Below, one piece after another: positions 61,269 through 64,000 of a stretch of DNA of 64,000 nt. How positions within the stretch are numbered: position 1 is the first letter of the stretch; every line of letters starts with the position of its first letter. The DNA is from an uncultured Opitutia bacterium. Its GTDB lineage: Bacteria; Verrucomicrobiota; Verrucomicrobiia; Opitutales; UBA953. The stretch spans positions 62,001 to 126,000 of the forward strand of contig CAIMFJ010000008.1 of assembly GCA_903840355.1 (NCBI GenBank). Direction: 5' to 3'. A program made the translations under genes and the position numbers. The notes under the pieces were generated by a model that was given only the letters and a program-made list of their open reading frames with translations, did not search any database and was not told where the DNA came from.

Positions 61269-62387
61269 ATGCGACACCTTATTGCTTTCCTTCTCGCGAC
61301 GACTTTGGCGTGGGCTGAATTAAAAATCGAAGACGCGGCCCCCGCCACTCGACCGCAAACCATGATCAAGGGTGAAGCGGTGAAAGAATTTAAGCCCAGC
61401 GAAGTCTACGTCTTTGAATGCTGGGCAACGTGGTGCGGCCCGTGTGTAGCGGCAATCCCCCACCTCAATGACCTGCACCAAAAAATGCAAAACAAGGGCG
61501 TCACGATTATGGGCGTGAATGTCTGGGATGCCGAGAAAGACGAAGAAGCCACCAAGCGCGCCCGTGAATTCGTTGAGAAACAAGGCGATAAAATGTCCTA
61601 CCGCGTCGCCATCGGCGGTGCGGCCTTTATGAAAGATTGGCTCGAAGCAGCCAACGTCCAAGGCATCCCACATGCGTTCATCGTGAAAGACGGAAAAATT
61701 AAATGGATGGGTCACCCGATGGGCATTAACGCCGAGTTGCTGGGCAACATCATCACTGGTGCCGCAATCCCCGCCATCCTCCATACCACCGCAGCCGACG
61801 AAGAAATGGCTCAGGCTCAAGCCAAACTCGATAAGATGGGCGAAGCGATGATTCAGCTCACTAAAGCCGCCACCGACAAAACCCTTAATCCCGAAGATCA
61901 AATCGTCAAAGACACCCTTAAAGCCGTCAACGAAGCCGTGGCCATCATGCCTCCCAAAGAAGGCAAAGAAATGGGCGAGTCCCTCGCCGCCGATATCGCC
62001 CTGCTCTGCGGCGACCCCAGCAAGCGCTACGCCCTCTTCAGCAAACTAGCCGAAGAAGAGAAAGATGATGCCGAGACCCAAAATGAAATCGCTTGGCGCC
62101 TCATCACGGAAAACCGCTTCCTCAAAAAGCCTAATTTCGAATTGGCTGAAATCTGTGCCGTCCGGGCCGTCAAACTGAGCCAGGAAAAAGAGGGCGATAA
62201 ACTCGATACCCTAGCCCGCCTGCGCTGGCTCCAAAATCGCAAAACGGAGGCAGTTACGTTACAAGGAAAAGCCGTAGATGCCTCCGCTGGGACCGAGATG
62301 CAAGCTGAGTTGCTTAAAACCCTAGAAGCCATGCGCAAAGGGGAGCTTCCTAAGGCCGAAGATGCCGACGATTCCGTCGGGCGATAA
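61269..62387 (+). CDS. Exported thioredoxin-domain protein with helical C-terminal extension
   Basis: A 372-residue protein: signal peptide MRHLIAFLLATTLAWA, a TlpA-like thioredoxin domain (FECWATWCGPCVAAIPHLND, GVNVWDAEKDEEATKRA, GIPHAFIVKDGKI) to about residue 165, and then about 200 residues of helical, Glu/Ala/Lys-rich sequence with a TPR-like look (AETQNEIAWRLITENRF, ELAEICAVRAVKLSQEK). The extension is absent from the upstream paralogue and may bind partner proteins. Start at 61269 opens the signal peptide and lies just behind a good -10 element. Confidence 0.88.
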   Translation: MRHLIAFLLATTLAWAELKIEDAAPATRPQTMIKGEAVKEFKPSEVYVFECWATWCGPCVAAIPHLNDLHQKMQNKGVTIMGVNVWDAEKDEEATKRAREFVEKQGDKMSYRVAIGGAAFMKDWLEAANVQGIPHAFIVKDGKIKWMGHPMGINAELLGNIITGAAIPAILHTTAADEEMAQAQAKLDKMGEAMIQLTKAATDKTLNPEDQIVKDTLKAVNEAVAIMPPKEGKEMGESLAADIALLCGDPSKRYALFSKLAEEEKDDAETQNEIAWRLITENRFLKKPNFELAEICAVRAVKLSQEKEGDKLDTLARLRWLQNRKTEAVTLQGKAVDASAGTEMQAELLKTLEAMRKGELPKAEDADDSVGR

Positions 62388-62406
62388 CCCCACCCTCTGT
62401 CCGCTC

Positions 62407-62433
62407 AGGCCTGTGCACCCACAGGCCTTTTTT
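62407..62433 (+). terminator. Intrinsic terminator
   Basis: Stem aggcctgt/acaggcct (62407-62414 with 62421-62428, loop gcaccc), T run to 62433. Confidence 0.9.
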
Positions 62434-62509
62434 ATTTACCAACGGAGAGCCTTGACCGCTACTCCTCGCTTTCCTTTCTCTACAAGAGTCGCACTATCCC
62501 TGCACACCC

Positions 62510-63940
62510 ATGACGACCAGTCGTAGTGCCCTTGAGCGAGCCCGCTCTGCCCTCCACCTCCGCTTGCTGAAAGCCCAGCGGAACCTTACGGAGCAACGCT
62601 ACGGAGCTATGATCATCATCGGCGGTAATGATCAGTTCGCCGCATCCCAATTTGCGAACCAGCTCACTGATTGGCTCGATTCTCGCACTGTCCGCATCTG
62701 TGCTCCTGATGTTCATTCCGCCGAACTTCACGGGCGACCCTTCCTTTGGCCTTACTGGCAACAAGCCCCTGCTCACGGCCAAATCACGATTGTCGTCCAT
62801 GATTGGACCACGCGGACAGCCATCTCCGCCGCTCATGATGAAATCAGCGGTGATAAATTAAAAAGCCGGCTGAAATCGATTCGGTTATTCGAAGAATACT
62901 TAGCCGCTCAAGGCGTCGCCGTCATCAAAATCTGGATCGATTCTCCCGAAAAAACTTTACGGAAACGTTGGCGCGAAGCTCAGGGCACCGAAGCCGAAGA
63001 GTGGGCGGTAAGCCGCGATGAGTTTTTGTTAACTAAGAAAAATATTCACGCCCGCACCAAAGCCCTACGTACCGCTTCTTCAGGTAAGAACCTACCGTGG
63101 AAGGTAGTCATCGGGGGCGAAAATAAACACCGCGACCTACAAGCAGGTCTCGCCGTCGTGGAACAACTCAAGCAGCCCAGCCGTCGCAAAGCCGCCAATC
63201 GGGTTAAAAAGCCAAGCTCACGCTCTCGCGGACTCCTTGAAAGTGCCACCGCCCACCCGACGCTGGATAAAAAAGCTTACTCGTCGCAAATCGTTAAACT
63301 GCAAAATCGTTTAGGCCATTTAACGCGAATCGCCGCCCAACGCGGCGTTTCCACGGTCTTAGTCATCGAAGGTCCCGATGCTGCCGGGAAAGGCGGTGCG
63401 ATTCGTCGCCTGTGCGCCAAATTAGACACCGCCCATTACCGAGTGCACCCGACGCCAGCCCCCACGCCAGAAGAAAAGGCACGTCCTTACTTGTGGCGCT
63501 TCTGGAATAAAACCCCTTGGGCCGGACACCTCGCCATCTTCGATCGTTCTTGGTATGGTCGGGTGATGGTGGAACGGGTTGAGAAATTTGCCACCGAAGC
63601 CGAATGGGCCCGGGCCTATAGCGAAATCAACGACTACGAAGCCCGCCTCGCCGAAACCGGCATCATCGTGCTGAAAATCTGGGTCAATATTTCCAAAGGC
63701 GAACAACTTCTGCGCTTCCGCTCACGTGAAGAGTCGCCCCACAAGCGCCACAAGATGACGTCGGAAGATTACCGTAATCGCCGGAAGTGGGATGAAAATT
63801 TGAAAGCAGCGGAAGATATGATTGCCCGCACCGACACCCCTCATGCTCCTTGGGTCGTGATTTCGGGCGACGATAAACGTTACGCGCGGATGGCCGTGCT
63901 CAAGGCGACTTGCCGGGCTTTGGCGGATCGTTTCGAGTAA
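62510..63940 (+). CDS. Two-domain PPK2 family kinase (polyphosphate:AMP phosphotransferase type)
   Basis: A 476-residue protein with two PPK2-like P-loop domains in tandem, the layout of class II PPK2 enzymes (polyphosphate:AMP phosphotransferase, which turns AMP into ADP with polyphosphate). The C-terminal domain has intact motifs: Walker A EGPDAAGKGGAIRRL (about residue 285-300), Walker B AIFDRSWYGRVMVERVE and the lid SPHKRHKMTSEDYRNRR. The N-terminal domain retains only a degenerate loop (MIIIGGNDQFAASQFANQL) and is probably structural. A basic linker joins them. TTGACC lies at 62452-62457. It is monocistronic. Confidence 0.88.
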   Translation: MTTSRSALERARSALHLRLLKAQRNLTEQRYGAMIIIGGNDQFAASQFANQLTDWLDSRTVRICAPDVHSAELHGRPFLWPYWQQAPAHGQITIVVHDWTTRTAISAAHDEISGDKLKSRLKSIRLFEEYLAAQGVAVIKIWIDSPEKTLRKRWREAQGTEAEEWAVSRDEFLLTKKNIHARTKALRTASSGKNLPWKVVIGGENKHRDLQAGLAVVEQLKQPSRRKAANRVKKPSSRSRGLLESATAHPTLDKKAYSSQIVKLQNRLGHLTRIAAQRGVSTVLVIEGPDAAGKGGAIRRLCAKLDTAHYRVHPTPAPTPEEKARPYLWRFWNKTPWAGHLAIFDRSWYGRVMVERVEKFATEAEWARAYSEINDYEARLAETGIIVLKIWVNISKGEQLLRFRSREESPHKRHKMTSEDYRNRRKWDENLKAAEDMIARTDTPHAPWVVISGDDKRYARMAVLKATCRALADRFE

Positions 63941-64000
63941 ACCACTTTTGCAGCCACTGACGATGTGGACCGCTTAAAGAAGCGTGGGCCAACTCGGTCA

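Noticed and set aside
1-64000. CRISPR array, insertion sequence, prophage, toxin-antitoxin or defence island
   Set aside because: No spaced repeats, transposase or integrase motifs, inverted terminal repeats or defence-family proteins were seen on either strand.

Overview
The window is one contiguous stretch of chromosome from a Gram-negative bacterium, most likely a member of the Verrucomicrobiota (Opitutae-like). This placement is an inference. The clues are a DUF1080 (3-keto-disaccharide hydrolase) protein, secreted families that I associate with planctomycetes and verrucomicrobia, a DksA-like protein with a lysine/alanine-rich tail and degenerate zinc finger in the ileS-lspA operon, and a Bacteroidetes/PVC-style membrane pyrophosphatase. 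Lipoprotein signals, a TolC/RND efflux system and LolA-like and PgsA/PgpA genes indicate a double-membrane cell. I see no insertion sequence, prophage, CRISPR array or rRNA, and no obvious compositional island. Most content is housekeeping.

Layout. 1-14.2 kb: secreted hydrolases (SGNH, DUF1080, two or three alpha/beta hydrolases, an S9 peptidase), a proton-pumping pyrophosphatase (hppA), a carotenoid-desaturase-like FAD enzyme, a lone ABC ATPase. 14.2-15.9 kb: trmD-rplS and rpsP. 15.9-18.7 kb (minus): DCC thiol oxidoreductase, lipoprotein, OppB, OppC and a zinc-less FmdB-like protein. 18.8 kb: tRNA-Tyr. 19.1-26.8 kb: czcCBA-type metal efflux operon ending in a KdpD/KdpE-like two-component system. 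26.9-37.0 kb: rpsT; a degenerate pseudouridine-synthase-like gene; the minus-strand operon ileS-dksA-like-lspA-flavin reductase; and the minus-strand unit trpS-coiled-coil membrane protein-secreted protein. 37.1-42.7 kb: mscS, then a GldA/GldF/GldG/DUF4340 ABC-2 cluster. 42.8-48.5 kb: an isolated nuoA, two DUF5684-like membrane proteins (the second frameshifted), fumarase, and pgsA-pgpA-ygfZ facing coaD. 48.6-55.5 kb: tig, clpP, clpX, hisA, a LolA-like gene, hisD, facing hisN. 55.6-64.0 kb: a secreted propeller-like protein, DUF2071, HAD phosphatase, an acetyl-CoA synthetase with an N-terminal membrane helix, two thioredoxin-like proteins and a two-domain PPK2 (polyphosphate:AMP phosphotransferase).

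Two window-wide signals stand out. First, start codons almost never have a Shine-Dalgarno sequence. Many have pyrimidine-rich leaders, and several have a promoter -10 hexamer only 6-11 bases upstream, the geometry expected of leaderless mRNAs. Second, three zinc-finger-bearing families (FmdB-like, DksA-like, the IleRS C-terminus) have lost most metal-binding cysteines. Acs (makes AMP and PPi), HppA (consumes PPi) and PPK2 (rephosphorylates AMP) could together recover the cost of acetate activation; this link is inference. No single locus is clearly a new defence or mobile system. The best candidates for unstudied biology are the trpS-linked coiled-coil protein pair, the membrane-anchored Acs and the leaderless expression pattern.
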